Assembly (NCBI GenBank): GCA_900708905.1
Contig: CAADRB010000002.1
Location: forward strand, 4,703,661-4,767,660
DNA length: 64,000 nt
Direction of reading: 5' to 3'
Origin: Hymenolepis diminuta
Taxonomy: Eukaryota > Platyhelminthes > Cestoda > Cyclophyllidea > Hymenolepididae
Shown: in pieces, positions 1 to 14,600 of the stretch
How the letters are laid out: every line of letters starts with the position of its first letter
Position numbering within the stretch: position 1 is the stretch's first letter
Program-made: the position numbers and the translations under genes
The notes under the pieces: model-generated
The model's database searches: none
What the model was told of the DNA's origin: nothing
What the model saw: only the letters and a program-made list of their open reading frames with translations

Positions 1-2319
1 GGACACAGAGAGATGCAGAGGGCATGTGTTGTGTTGGTATAAGGAGGGAATATTTACACTAAGGAGTTGAAGGTAAACAAATTGGATTAGTCAACTACAA
101 ATCCTCGATCAGTAGGGAAACACTGACTCTACGGGCTTCCTGTATTTGGATGTCGTTCAGGTTACTCGATCGCAAGTAGTGAGCATCACAGGGTCTCGGG
201 TGGCGAACTGAAAAGTGAGATCTGTTTGACTCACAGAAGAAAATGTAGAAGGAAAATAATCACAAAATAAATTATAAAATTTCGATTGAAATTTTTATTC
301 TAGAAAGTTGTAATAAACGTGATCACAGCGAAATTGTCACTCAATTCATGTGTAAATCAGTCGCTTTACAATAGACCTGATTCATTTATCGTTGAAATTC
401 ATCAATGTAACCTTTCCTTCAAAGATCGGCATTAAGCGGTATATGAAGGCGTAACAATTGCCTTCACCGTCCTTGACTATATTTTAACATTTCCACAATA
501 GGTACAATTTAACGCATTGGGAGTTGAAGCCTAACAAATGGTCTCATTCTTCTCAAGAAAATACTTTTGCAAACAATAGAATTGAGTTCCAAACTGTCTA
601 TGTATGATTTATAAAAAGAACATGTACATAAAACACCCGGCGGAGTAATGTCAACATAATGAAGATTGGGTGGATTTCATGGAAAGACAGTAGGTGTTTG
701 CGTTAAAGGCGCATCAAACGCTTTTTCCAAAAATTTAAGAAATTTTATACAGCATGAAATTTTGTACCGATCCACAGAAATGAAGAGCTTGTCGTTACAA
801 TAATCTCTGCAAATTCATTGTTTAGCACAATAAACTGTTGAATATCTACGTGTATCTATTTACATAACAAAACTGACTTCATTTATCAGACATAGTATTC
901 TGATGTGTTTGTTATTTTAATTCAAGAGTTTAAGCGCTATGGACTGTTATTTAATCAATTTAATCACAGATTCTAATTAAAACAGAATTTGGACAGGAAG
1001 GTGTATCGCCCTCAAAACAATATCTACAGAGTGGAAAGAACAGTGGAATAAAAGTCCATCTTGAAATCGTGATTCCTCAGACCGAATTACGATTGTTTTT
1101 TCTTCAAGGTCTTATGCCTTGAGATATTCAAGGGGCACGGCTTTAGATTGGGACTTAGAAATGAAGATAGTCGGATAACAGTTGCAATCAGTGTCAGTTT
1201 TTAAGAGTGCAGATCTACATTCGTATTCATTTTTGTAATCCTATATTTCACCAACCAGCAGAAAGCGCATGCGCTGAAACCGGAGGATCGTAGAAAATTA
1301 GGTGACATTACTCAAATTAGACATTAGTCGATACAGCTAAATATTTTAACTAAAAATAGATTATTTTTGAATCCTAGTTAGGGGAAAAAACGTTATATCT
1401 TTCAATTGCAGAAAAAGATTTCGCAGAACCAGGTGACTATAAGGATCCTTCTCGCGAATATGACTAGGTCTAGACATACATTAACAAGCAATCACAGAAT
1501 ATTTTTTTTGAGGTAAAGTCCATAATTGGAGGAAAATATATTAGACTAATGGTGACCTGTGTGGTGGGTCACAATAATTGCTCTCGAATGTAAATATACT
1601 GGTATATTGGGTTGGCAAACCATAAAGTAGAGCAGCCACCCACAGTGAAACAGAAAACTCACTTGATTAAATTAATAGTCTCCAGATAATTAGAACTGCT
1701 GAGACTTAAAAGCAATTTCAAGGACACGCACACAGATTGTGATATTTTAAAATGCAGATTATTTCGTTGAGAATTATGCTGACAAACACATGCATCACGA
1801 AAGTGTAACATGTTATATTGCACAAAATTGTCAGAATGTAACTATGTCAGTAAAATATCGCAAAGGAATAGGCATTGACTTAGTGACATATGGCTATTTA
1901 CTTAAGTAACACCTAGGTAGGGGAAAAAATTGTTAAACAATTTATCAATGCGATTGACTATTACACACCAGTGAACCCGCATCGAAAAATCTTGATCTTC
2001 AATTAAACATTGCATGTTGGCCATCATCCCATCTTGAGTTCCTCATCAAATTGTCTCCGTTGTCCAGCTCCATTTAGCCTCTTTTTGTTCTACATGTAAC
2101 ATTCTTCCAATACTCAAGCACTTTTCAGTTAACTACTTACAAGGCATGCATTTTTTGTGTCATATTTTATATACTCTTTCTATCTTGAACCTTCTTAAAA
2201 AATATCTTATTTCAACAAAGGCAGTTCCAAAGACGACGAAATTATAAGTTATTAACAAATCTATTGCTCAAATTGATGACATAAGAGAAAAACTAGATTG
2301 GATGAAGTTTTTAAATGTA
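1..2319. other. Intergenic, downstream of the TBC gene
   Basis: Very A+T rich with stops in all frames. No coding exon, RNA gene or clear repeat was seen. Confidence 0.6.
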
Positions 2320-2325
2320 TTTAAT
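2320..2325 (-). terminator. Candidate poly(A) signal of the TBC gene
   Basis: ATTAAA on the minus strand, about 60 nt after the TGA at 2384. It is the first good signal downstream of the stop. This is a motif match only; the window is A+T rich, so chance matches are common. Confidence 0.35.
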
Positions 2326-2383
2326 AAGAAAGCAAGGGGAGGAAGAGGAATACATAGTCAAAATCACGTCATGAGAATTTCAT

Positions 2384-2656
2384 TCAAGCAGTTGGTGGGA
2401 GATCATCTTCATTGCTAGCAATCCGAGATGCCAAAGCAATCCACTGACTGAATGCCAGAACCAGTTCGGGAATGGCATAAACAGAATTCAAGAACTCCTT
2501 AAATTCGATTTTCCATTCCGGTTGTGTCTCAATTTTGGCCGCTCCAATGTTGCTCCTTCTAGTCACAGTCATTTGGCACTGTTGACCCAACCGAGCCAAA
2601 GCATGGAGAAGATCATGTTCACCTTTCCGATCGTTGAGCAATATAAAATTGATTGT
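2384..2656 (-). CDS. TBC1D9: Last coding exon of the TBC protein
   Basis: Encodes residues 1090-1179 and a TGA stop at 2384-2386. It opens [20 protein letters not shown], which joins in phase 0 to FIDLLK of the preceding exon to rebuild the family block FIELCKTMYNMF..EQDLYHA. It closes with [20 protein letters not shown], the counterpart of WAITFEQFLASLLTEPALV. The acceptor TTTTCTAG lies just above 2656. The tail after this block is shorter than in vertebrate TBC1D9. Confidence 0.93.
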   Translation of the reverse strand, partial: TINFILLNDRKGEHDLLHALARLGQQCQMTVTRRSNIGAAKIETQPEWKIEFKEFLNSVYAIPELVLAFSQWIALASRIASNEDDLPPTA

Positions 2657-5600
2657 CTAGAAAAGGAAGAGCGATCAGTCAAATAGAGACAGTCCATTAT
2701 TTTAACATTGTTAAATGTATTAATATTAGTTGAAAACCCAGATCAAGTAAGATGAGCTGTAATAAATGCGTCTAAGTGATAATGCATCTATAAGTAATTC
2801 TCCAGGTAAATTAATTAAATCTTCAGCCCATTAAGGAAGACACTTGACTTAGGTAGAAAGAATATATCCTGGAGTCGTTCTTATGAGAATCTCATACCTT
2901 CGACCAACTCTCTTATTGGCTGATGGCCATCTGCATCACGGAATGTTCATCGATGAGCACCGATCTCGTGGCCACTGACTTAGAATACCACTGACACGTA
3001 TGTGTGCATTTGGAAGGCATACTTTTTGACCACTCTGATGAGAAGCTCGCAGTCAACCCACTTGCTGACAACAATAACGAGTGATATCGGCTATTACATT
3101 CATTGAAAGTATGCCAATGAATATCAATCTCGAGTACTATAACTTCGCGTATGATCATGGCCCCAAGCCATCAGCGGAAATCTAGAATTTATTTGCTTCC
3201 ACCGAAAAAAATTGAAATAGTACATAATGCTTTTTATGTAATTCCAAATTCGGAATTTATTGAAGTAATCTTTAATAAAATTCAATCATCTAAGCTTCTC
3301 AAACGAATGTGGAACCAAGATTTTGGAGAATCACCAAAATTAATTCATCTTACTAAATATTCTACAATTCCAGTTTAAGAAACCTAAGACGCCTCTTCGT
3401 AGAAATTGCCCTCCAAAATCTCAAAATGTGAAAGTCACACCTTCTTACTCAAAATACTGATTTCGAATTATCAAACTAGTACTGTTGCAACATTGATATT
3501 TTAGAGACCTAGTCGCGTACATTTAATACATCTAGCAAAATACCGGTCAGTAGGCTATTTTGCTACTACCCCCATTTAGTTAATTTTGATTCAGAAGAGC
3601 GATAGCAGGGGAAGAGGCCGCCTCTTGCCGCATTCATGAATTTCTGCCTACCTTTTTGAAGGGGAAAAAAATGCCAACTCCAACTATGCAGCATCATCAA
3701 GGTGGAGTCACAGAATGGACTTATCATAATTGGAGATCAAAGAAAAGGGTAGTCCAGTTAGACAATACGTATTTCATCAGCGTTAAAAAGTAAACAATGT
3801 TGAACTTGGAAGGGGAGGAATGGGGTGGCCAATCGGAGACGATGTTGGATTAATCAGTAGTGCCATCTATAACGACTATCGTTTTGATTGAAAGTGTGGT
3901 TTTAAAGGCCATTTTAAGCCTTATTATTCTAACGGAAAATTATTCATTTGGATACGGAGCAATGGGCTATTTCAACATGTCTTTTAAATATTATTTATTG
4001 CTGGACTCTCAAAAAGAATCGAACACTTTAAAACACTAACAATTACGTTCGCGAGAATAAGCATCAACTGCTTTAACCAGCGACACAAAGCAAGAAGAAT
4101 CGGCTGTATCGGAAAATGTGAAAAGAATCCCTAAAAGATTTTCTTCCAAAGAGCTGAAGATCTCACTCTAACAAAAACTCCGAGATTATAAAGCTGTATA
4201 TCGTCAAACACATTCTAAAATTTGCTACCATAGACTACGGTTGAACAGAAGGAGCTAGCTACAATGAGTATTTAAATGACAAGCTCTAACACTAACGTAT
4301 CAGCAACTGCGTACAAAGAACCAAGAGATCTCCGAGAACACGATTTAATTAGATCACATCTTCATATACTGTGTACATTAAAGCTCTTTAAATAGACAAG
4401 TTAGACACATTTGAGGACTGAGAGAGGTCAATCATACTCAAGTCGTCGTATGTTAATGGGAGTTTACCATATGATCCGACAGTGAGAGCCCGGATACAAT
4501 ACTAACTCTTAAGACAAATAAACTGTGAAATACAATTTCGCCTAACAAACTAAATAGATCGAACCAGTGAAAATTGTGTTGAAGGATTTGTGCTCGTGTT
4601 CCCTTAAGTCCGTTTAGTGATAAGTTCTAAAACGCACAAAGAAACATAGATATTAATAATAGAAAGGGAGGACGTCAAACTGCGCAGTTAATGATACCAA
4701 CGCCCAACCTCCCAGTGTCTTATGTGATTATTTATCAGGACAAGGCAATCTTGGCGAGCTAACTCGCACTTTTTCTGCTGCAAGCCAACCCTCACTATGA
4801 TAGCAGTAGAGTCGCTGCCAGGTAAGTGAGCAAGGTAGGGAGACAAGGTGAATAACTTGAATCCACTTCGGCATTGTTTGCTCTGAAGAAAAGAAAACTC
4901 CATTTCTCCGTCTTATCTTCCTTCGAGGTTGGTACTTGATCGAGGAAATTAAAGCCTATAGTAGTTGATGGAAGGATATCTCACAACCATATATACTTTA
5001 GTGAATGAACTTAATTTTACCTAGGCATAAAGATGACAAATCCTAGATTGTTGGTGAGGACAAAAGGATAGGCCGCTGTTAATTTGTCTATAATAAATTT
5101 TCGGTTCATAGAAGCAAAGGAAACATTGAAAAGATAAACCTAAAAGATATGCTAGATGGTGGATTTAACAAAAATGAGAAACCCTTCCTTTCAGAATGGG
5201 TAGACTCTTCTTATGTCCTAAAATACACAGAAAACTCAACGCTCCTTGAATGCGAAAATATGCCATAAGATACGTAGACCGATATCGAAGTTTGTTGATA
5301 TTGCCATCTACTTTTAGCGAACATAGCTAGTGTTAGTGAGAACTTCATCATTCACTTCACTATGGATACAACGAAAATGCGGTAGCATATATAAAGGGAT
5401 AAACTCGAAGTATCACAATACTTTTGAAAAATGAATCAGGCAAAAAGTAAAAATAAAGCAATAAGTAGAAATAACGAGAGCAAACATATACGAGGATGTA
5501 TATCATCTTATCAACCCAATCTTCATTTAAATTGCATAGAGCCCAAACTTGACAGTAAAGTGATATAACGACAAATAGAAGTTGGATAATTTAATCGCGA

Positions 5601-8600
5601 CACAAATCGAATTTAACTGAGTTAACTAATAGAAAACTGAAGGAGATGCTGTGTTACTTTATTAATCCAAATCGGTCAAACCACAATTTTAGATTTCAAG
5701 AAAAACGGTTAAAGTAACTACCTCTAAACGTTAGATCAGATCCGAAACTCACATTAACACTTCTACACAAACAAAAATGCAAAAATTGAAAAACGCATGA
5801 AAAATTTGCGAAACGAAGCGAATGTAAAGTGCATCAGCCACAACACAGAACACAGCGAAAATAGAACTGAAACTGATTGACAAACTGGAGGGGGAAAAAA
5901 GAAATCCCCTGATTGACTTACTTTGAGTAAATCAATGAAGCAGGGTTTTGTTAACGCAGGCGGTTCCTCTAAAACTGCAGGGCCGGTGTATCGAGCATTT
6001 AGGGAGAGAAAACTATCTGTCCGAATACTACACTCAGGAGCGCTAGAGGAATTGAGTGTCGAAATCTCATCTTTCACTGTACAATCAACGGCGGTCTCTT
6101 CTGTCAACTCCTCAGCAAATTCAACGATTGGAGATGAATTGTCGCATGAAAGAGAGGAGGTAGGTGATCCACGATGCCAAAAACCAGCACGATCTTCAGG
6201 AAGGAGATAATCAGGAGAATGTGCCGTGAAGAGAAGACGAAGCTTTCCACGATAGTCAGAAGAGGCGATGAGAAGAAGCAGCCATGCATAATCCTCGACG
6301 TAAAAAAGAAAACAATCAAATTAGGTTACCGGTCGCCATACAGTGATGCCAATTTCCATTCCATTTTTCCCTTACTTATTTACGTGCATAGATGGGTCAC
6401 AATTAAACAGAGGTGCAACCGTACTGATATGGATTTCCCACACTGGTCTATACAATTTTCGTCATAAAGTTGTTGAAATTAAGTAACAGTCATACACTAT
6501 GCATGCTAATCTGGAAAGGCAATTTATTTCAATGTTTATTCGATTCTTTGACGTTATACCCTATTTGATTACTAAAAACTAATTATCCAATGGGTCATTT
6601 TAAAACTCAAATTTAGCAGCGAAAGAAGCCCAGGAACAACATTTAAAAAATTATAAAGAAAATTCAGAGAAGTCTAAGAAAAACATTTCACTCCATAACC
6701 TTTAAAATGTGTGGCCATATTTTTTTCATTTTTTTCGCCTACTGTTCAAATCTAGAGTTTGCTGGTTGGCATTTAACCCCATTATTCTAAATGAGGGAAT
6801 GTAAATACAAAGTGTTAAGTCATGCGATTCTCTACGTGGCATTCTAATTAAATAAAATTAGCATTTCTACCGTCTTGAATTATTTCAACAAATATCACGC
6901 ACTTGAATGTAAAACTAGAAATAGGATAGCTGAAGTATGCAATCACCCTTAACTTGGACTTATCAATTCCGGTATTTTGACTCGAGTGAGAGGAAATTCG
7001 CTTCATTAGCTAAAGCGTTACTTTTCAGAATGTCAACTTAAATACTTGACAGATTAAGGTCAAGATTGATCTACTTCCCAGAAGACTTTTATGAAATACA
7101 TTTTAACCAGAGTTACGAAAAGTAGTAAACATCACAAGAAAAAAATAAGAAATGCGACTTCCATTTTCACATTTGAGTCAAGTAATGGCCAAGATCCTAT
7201 AGTAAGCCGCATATTCCAACGACAAAAAATAAGATTAAAGACATTATAGATTTGTTAAGATAACAGGCTAATTCCTAAGGAAAAAATACAGCCACAGAAA
7301 ACGATATCTCTGGATAGCTATTCCATATTCATCAATATTTACTTAAACTCATGAAATAAAAAAACTAGGGATGAGATAATCAAAGCATTTACTTCCCATT
7401 TACTCAAGCAAGGATTTTTCAAAGAACAAGAATGAAAGATTCTAACACGGTTTTGTCGACAAGAAACGTAAAATTCAAACGGCGCTTCCCGACTATTTCG
7501 GTGACAATCAGAGGTAATTAATGAAACTGTGTGTGCCTCTAGGCAACTTCATGAATTTTTCGGATAAAATCCCATTTTTTAAACTACGTAAGCAATTGAG
7601 TCTTGCTACATCTATCAACTTCTATTCTCACATAATCAGTGTTGGATTGCTAAATTATTAGAGAGAAAAGACTGAATGACTTTAGTCTGATGAGTTTACC
7701 TCCTAAGCTATTCAGGCGAAATTTCATAAATATAGTTACGTATATGGGAAAGGACAGGTGTTAGGAGCATTTAAACGCCGACAATAATATACATAGGAAA
7801 AGAAATGCCTTCGCTTTATCGTCCATTGCCCAGGTGGCAATATTCCCAGTTAGAAGGACACAAAGCCTTTAGTTGGAACATTTACAAAGCAGAAAGTTTG
7901 CAAGTGACGCTTTTTCACTTCCTCTAAGGAAAAAACAGAGAGAATTTCTCTTATGTTCGATACATAAACAAAAGAAACTAATTAACTGAAAAAAACCACC
8001 TTTATAGTCCATTCTACAATGAAGAATTATTTTACAGCATTTATGGCAGAGTTGATCAAATACTCTCTACCTAAAAAAGTCAGCATTATCTTAGGATGAA
8101 CCAGATTTTAGCCACTGGGCTTAATTGTTCAAAACAGAACTTTCATGCTTTAATCCTGCGTATATATAAAGCAGCAGAACAAGCGACCTATTATGTTCCA
8201 GTCTCCATCCCACCCTTAGTGTTCTGGTCAGCCCTACCTTCTCAGCCCCTTATTCAACCTACTTATTAAGAAGACTACTTGAGGAGATATAAGCATATAA
8301 TTAGGAGGAGGAGAGCAGGTGCTCAGTTAAACGCTTCAACAGCAACTTCAGTTGGCTATCCCCATTAAACGCCTAGACACAAAGGAGTCACCTAGTTAGT
8401 TCTGTCTCTCCCTCTCTAATTAAGAGAAAGAAATAGCTGAAATTTAATTTAATTTAAACAAGTTATGCAATCTTTAATTTGGCCATACCTATTTCTAAGT
8501 TAATTAAATAGAAGTGCATGAAATACCACTTTGCTTCATCAACCAGTGGCACAAATCCTAGATTATGCCGGTTAACCGCAATGAAAATAGGAGAGATCCC

Positions 8601-11600
8601 ATAATCTACCGCTTTCTTCTACTGTCAAAATAATTAGAGTTTGACATGAGTGATAATCAAACCTGTTTTTAAAAGCCAGCATCTAGTGGATTACTTTGCT
8701 CAGCAGCCTTCAAGACTAGGTTCAAGCTGAGGGAAGCGCCCTCGCAAAACTCAAATAAATGTTTTAATAAGCGGAGAGACTAAATTAAGGGAAATCTTTA
8801 ACTCGTAATAATTTCACTCCAGTATCTCACCGGTTAAAGTAATATCGAAGACTATACAAATCCATTTCCAAATATTTGCCATAAATACAAATTTCAACGG
8901 ATCATTTTATCAAACAGGTATCTAAAAAAAGGTAAAATAAAGCATCGTTTGAAACAAAACAATAATTTTTTTTATTTGGAAGAAAGTCTGTGTATGTGGA
9001 AATGATTAAAGTAGTGACTGTTTAAATTATTATATAAAAATTAAGAAGACATCAACACAAGAGAACTTTCCAATAGATGAAAAGTTTTTGCTTTTACTAA
9101 ATTGTAAATTATGTTTAAAAAATCGTTAATCTGGGCTGCAATGTACAAATAAGTCGAGGTCGACTAACCGCATATTTAGATCAACCAGTCAACAAGCCTT
9201 GAATATCATAGATGTTGTTGGAACATTACGTAACAACTTTGCATCTTATGAGACCATGGACAAATCAATATCTACTTCTCGCCCCTTCATCATTTAATAA
9301 CTTACTGAACTTTGTACTTTTCCCCTAATTCAGGTGCTTTCTCATGATTAAAATGTGTAAAAAAATACTTCATTGCCACGGGCAATTAATAACGGTGATA
9401 AGATACAATCTTAATATCTAGACCTATTAATTATCAAGTAGATAGCATCCCGATAATCAACAACAATGCGATAAAAATATGACAAATGACTTTTCAAGAC
9501 TGGACTACCAACAGGAATGTATAAGTAATACTGATATTAGCAATCGATATATGTATCAGATAATGTGTAGACACCATCAAATTGCACGCCTAAAAGAGAT
9601 CACAAACAAACGAAATGCAATATCAAATTACACTGGCACTGATCTGATCCTGATTGGTAAATGAGATACTCTGTAGTGCAGTGGCCTGCTAAGTCAGAGG
9701 ACAAGAGATCAATGCCCATCAGTGTAGATCCAATAATGTGGGCGATCAACAGTGCTGGTTAACTCTGGTCAACAAGAGAAAAGGTAGAACTTTCAAGAGT
9801 TTTCTGCACTATTATGGGATTGAATAGAAATATTATGGACTAAGGCCTTTTAGAGTCATTTGTGTAATGTTAACATTTAACCACAATGGCTTCCTTAGAA
9901 ATCAAAAATATGTAATACCTCGAATAAGTATAACGAATAAGGGCAGAAGTATCATCATACCCGCATGTTGATAAGATTGTCCGAATCAGCATCAAGAAGA
10001 CGGAAAAGGGGTAAGGCGAGGTGTATCCATGTCGATGGTGCTTGAGATCGAAAGAGACTGCAGAATTGATCAGCATCAATCCGATGCATGTCGTAGGAGG
10101 GGCGATTAAGCGAGCTTACTTGTCCATACTGTACAGCCGGTTGCACCTGTTGTATTCGGTAGTAACGCGAGGTAACATAATGTTCCTGGAATCAAAATGA
10201 AACGAAAAGATTAAAATACTAAGTTTATAGAAGAATAGAATGCTGTAACAAGCGATATTATATGAAAGTCTACCACATTTTAGACAATGCGTTAATGTTA
10301 GAGTTGCCTGAAGTACAACCAATTCATAAGAAGATAAAATTCAAAGGTCCGTTTAAGGCAATTGTTCTGAATAACTCATTTACGCAACTTTTCTTTTAAT
10401 CCCTAAACCTTGGCGATAGAATTTTCCGACTTCAATTCATATAAAAGAAAAAAATACTAAAAATGACTCATATTTCATAAGCTGCCCCAGTATTCAACCG
10501 CTGCTCCAAATAATGGCTAGATAATATTTCGAAGTTGAAATGCTAAACAAAATCCCTAGGCAGCAGCAAAAGATCTATCATTGTCAAATCTCCCAAGAGG
10601 CGATTAGCATCGACACGTATAAAAGTGACATATGCAACGCGCATTTGTGTATCATACAACTGTTCATTGTAGTAGAATCTGAGGACCCTAATCGCTGTAC
10701 ATACCCTAACCTGTCTAGCAGTTATACATTTAAATGAATCGTTTGATACATTAACTAGGCTTTAATGGGAACAGAATAACTGAAACTTTTATTAGATTTT
10801 CTCTCCAGTTGTTCGAACCAAATGTCTGTATGACAGTTACTCAATTTAATTAAATGGTCATTGTAAACTGAGGATTGCACTCAGGAACATTATGACATGA
10901 CGTAGTGAAGGAAATCACATTTTAAATCCAGAAAACCTTGCTCACGCTCTTTTCTACTTCAACTTCACCCTTCTCCACTCATTTTTGTACTATAGGTTAC
11001 TTATCCACGTTACAGTGTTTAAAATATTACAAATTTCGCTTTGTCATAGGCAGAGGTTTAAAGTGTTAATCAATTATATTGTCAAATGAAGGTAGTAAAA
11101 TAGTAGAATTAACGAACAGAAAAGATAAGCAAGACCAAACTGCCTACTAATGATATTCTTTTCTCAAAAAAGCATTTAAAACACGTGAAATTTGCAAGAA
11201 AGCTGATGAATAACCTCAAAAAATACGTGGTTTTGAGTTACGGTACTGAGCTCAATCATGAGCAAGAGAAAAGCTTTCTTTCTTCACTCATATATTTAAA
11301 CCTTTGCGTTTGTTTGTCTCATCAATATAAATGCAAACAAGCGGTAAATATTTTAATATTATTGAAGCAATTTCGGAAAGTTTGATGAAAATCATTTGAT
11401 TAATATAGGATTCCAATAAGATAGAACTTGAAGAAGGGATAGAGAACGAAAAATGTGTATTAAAAAAAAACAAAAATCACTCCAATTTCCAATTTAAAAT
11501 AACAAATTGCGCTTTGCTTATAGCTTAAACAAATCGCTTTTAATTTTAAATTATTCAACTAAGCAATTTAGCATTTTGACACTCCCTAATGGAGAACAGA

Positions 11601-14600
11601 CCAGATGGAAAAATCTGAATTTACCTACTTCTCAGGGAGTTTGTAGAAACAGGATTCATCTAAAACTAAAATCAATGATAGAGTAGTGTTACCTTAAAGG
11701 AAAAGCAAACAGCAGTCAGGTCTTCGGGTCTAGCAGAGAGTTGGGGTTGTAGGAAACGAATTGCCTCTCGCACAGAGCTGTCAGAAAGAGCATGAATTAC
11801 GCGTAGACGACAGGCCATCCGCAACTCCTCAATTCTCTCAAATGTGACCGTCTCGCCAAAGTTGAGTCGAGCTGATTTGAGTAGCTGCTCAACTGTTACA
11901 GGTCTTTCCTGGCTACCGGGGAAAGACAGTCGTAAAGACAGCTCAGGAGATGTAAGCGTATAGCGGATATTTGGTGAAGAGGATTCAGTACTGAGACGAT
12001 TGAAGAAATGGGAGAGATGCAGAAGAGTATCACTGATTTCTTCACGCTGGAGAGAGGTGGAGAAAATTGGGAGATGAAGACGCAGTAACTCAAGTGCCAA
12101 TTGGAATATCACCTTAAAAGCAGAAATAAGCGATGGTGGAATGTGTAAAATTAAACAAATAATTTAAAGAAATTAAATTTGCAGTAGAATATTGAATTCT
12201 TTCTGTTCTGCTTTTATTTTTAATTATACTCACTGAGAGAGGGTCAACACCGATTTACAGGACCCATAACCAAAGATTTTCACCAACCAGATTAAGTGAA
12301 AAGTAATCATGAGCGATTACATCTGTAATTTCCTTCTAATTCAATGCATGCAATATTTAGACACGAATTGTTCCTATGACATAAGTAATGAATTCAGTCC
12401 TTGTTATGTACCATATATTCGTCAAATTGCTTAACGTTTTTACCGATCATCCGGAAAGTTTAGATTATCTGCCCACCTACATCTTGAATAAAATGACAGT
12501 GATTAGACTTGACTCCTAATTTTTACTACATTAATCTGGACTCAAACTCTAAGCTAGACTAACTTGTACTAAGAGACTACAGTTCTAAAATATTAATATT
12601 AATCTCATGGAAGAAATAAATTTCAGCTTAATAAGACACCAAAACAGAACTTTGATTGAGAAATCGTCCGACATCTTATTCCCCAGTAAACAATATCGGA
12701 TATTGTTTATATCAGATATCAATAGGCTTTGATTAATAAAACTGCTAATATATAAAACTCTAGGTCAAACAACTGGCTGGTTAGATATACAGGGACAGCT
12801 CTCTGTCTCTGACTATAAACTGAAGCATAGGCGAAAGTTCTTCAGTGAAAAAAATTCTCAATATCTAGTCAGCAGTCTCTTTAAAAGACAAAAACCTGCA
12901 TCTTAAAGATGTGCCATCAGGTTAGACAGACATTGTTGAATTCCGGTGAAATGATTTCTCCCACTAATATGCGCTACTTTTCTACCAAGTAGACGTATAA
13001 ATATTCGCTTTAATCCTTTAGCTTGTCCACTGAGAATTGGCTGCTAAGCTACCTTGTGCTGGATATAAAATTATTCCAAGTTTTCGATTAGCACCTAAAT
13101 ACTGCGGAAATCACAGCTAGAATTGAAAACTAATTGAATAACGTCACAAAATAAAGTAAAATGTAAGGATAGAAATATTAAGATTTCCGAGAGAATTATT
13201 CCCACTTAGTGGAGGTGATATGATTTATTTGATCCTGATAAAACTTGGAACACTGAGAATGATAAAGAGGAAAAAACAAGATTTCATAAAATATGCCGGA
13301 ATATTAGTAGCAAGTTCTCCATCAGAAAAATTATCTTGTGCTGAACAAGAGACAAAGGAAAATGACCAAGAGATAGGAAGGAAAGAGATACATCTGTTGG
13401 TGAAACGAAGGCAAATAATGCGGAGGCGGATAAGATGAGNNNNNNNNNNNNNNNNNNNNNNNNNNNNNNNNNNNNNNNNTCGCATATACATATGTCCACA
13501 CCACAAATCCAGCTGGGGAGCTTGTCTGATATTTGTGGTGTCGGCAGTTCTTACTACTAACCACGTAGGCAAAACCACATACAAACACCAGATGGTAGAG
13601 ATTGGGTAAAAAAGGAGCGGAGGGAAAAAAAACTCAATTGAGTTCAGTCAGTTCGACTAATATCAATATCACCACCGCCGTCTAACCACCAGATGTCGTT
13701 AAATACCTTCATATCTTCCTTAAATAAGGCAAAAAAACAAAGGAGCCAAGAACAGATTACAGGAACAAAACAGAAAATAGATTACAGTTGTTTATAACTG
13801 CTTATGATAAACGGCCGGTATGATCAAAGACAAACTGGAAGATGAGGTCTATGAAATATAAAGTCTCTTTTTCTGTAGACTATCTTCGATGACATAAGTT
13901 CACTTTATTTTAAGCATATCTGCCATGATACTGCAACCCATATTAACATGGATTTCGATCGATATTTAATTTTAAATCTTTGATTTGTGTGTTTGTCCAT
14001 GGTTTTCATAACGAGAAGCATTTATATCCATTTATATTCTTCTAAATTTTAATAGATATGTGAAAGTAAATTTAGTTAGAAGAGCAGATGAATGTACTTC
14101 ATAAAGCCGTAGATATCACTAATTAGTGGACGTTTTAATTCTATAAGAATTTCCAAGTTCATTAAGGGAATCATTTCCTAATCATCGTCCTGGTAGAGTA
14201 GCCTTCCGATGACTCACAGATTGAGAAATTCACATTCCTCTACCTCTTTCTTGATCTGGTTTAACCATTCATCGATTGTGTTCCGATGAGTAGCGAATCT
14301 CGGGAGGCCAACTCTACGGGCTCGCAACGAGACAACCATTACTACAACCAGCTCTTTTGGCTATTACTGTGCAGTTTACATGGATCAATAAGATAAAAGA
14401 AATAATTTTTAAACATAAGGTCAAAGTGCACAATTAAACACTCATCGGTCACTGATTACTTCTAGTCAACAAGAGGAGTGACAGTATTCGATTTTCTCAT
14501 AAGACCGGCTTTAGAATATCTTTAGACTGCTTGGGGCAGGTGTTGTTAACGCTTCCCATAATGGGTTTGGAAAATTTTTCCCCTAAATATTTCGCTCAGA

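Noticed and set aside
2913..3378. Open stretches on both strands inside the last TBC intron
   Set aside because: The minus-strand frame has an acceptor but no donor in the same frame, and neither strand shows a recognisable protein.
4688..4903. Candidate TBC exon on the minus strand behind a very good acceptor (TTTCTTTTCTTCAG)
   Set aside because: Exons 5922-6293 and 2384-2656 already join in phase and together rebuild one unbroken conserved block; the candidate has no family similarity and no good donor.
5923..6467. Plus-strand open frames of 95-97 codons
   Set aside because: They are antisense shadows of TBC exon 5922-6293, which is fixed by homology and splice phase.
13631..13644. 14-bp perfect palindrome AACTCAATTGAGTT
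   Set aside because: Short and A+T rich, next to an assembly gap, with no second copy or associated feature seen.
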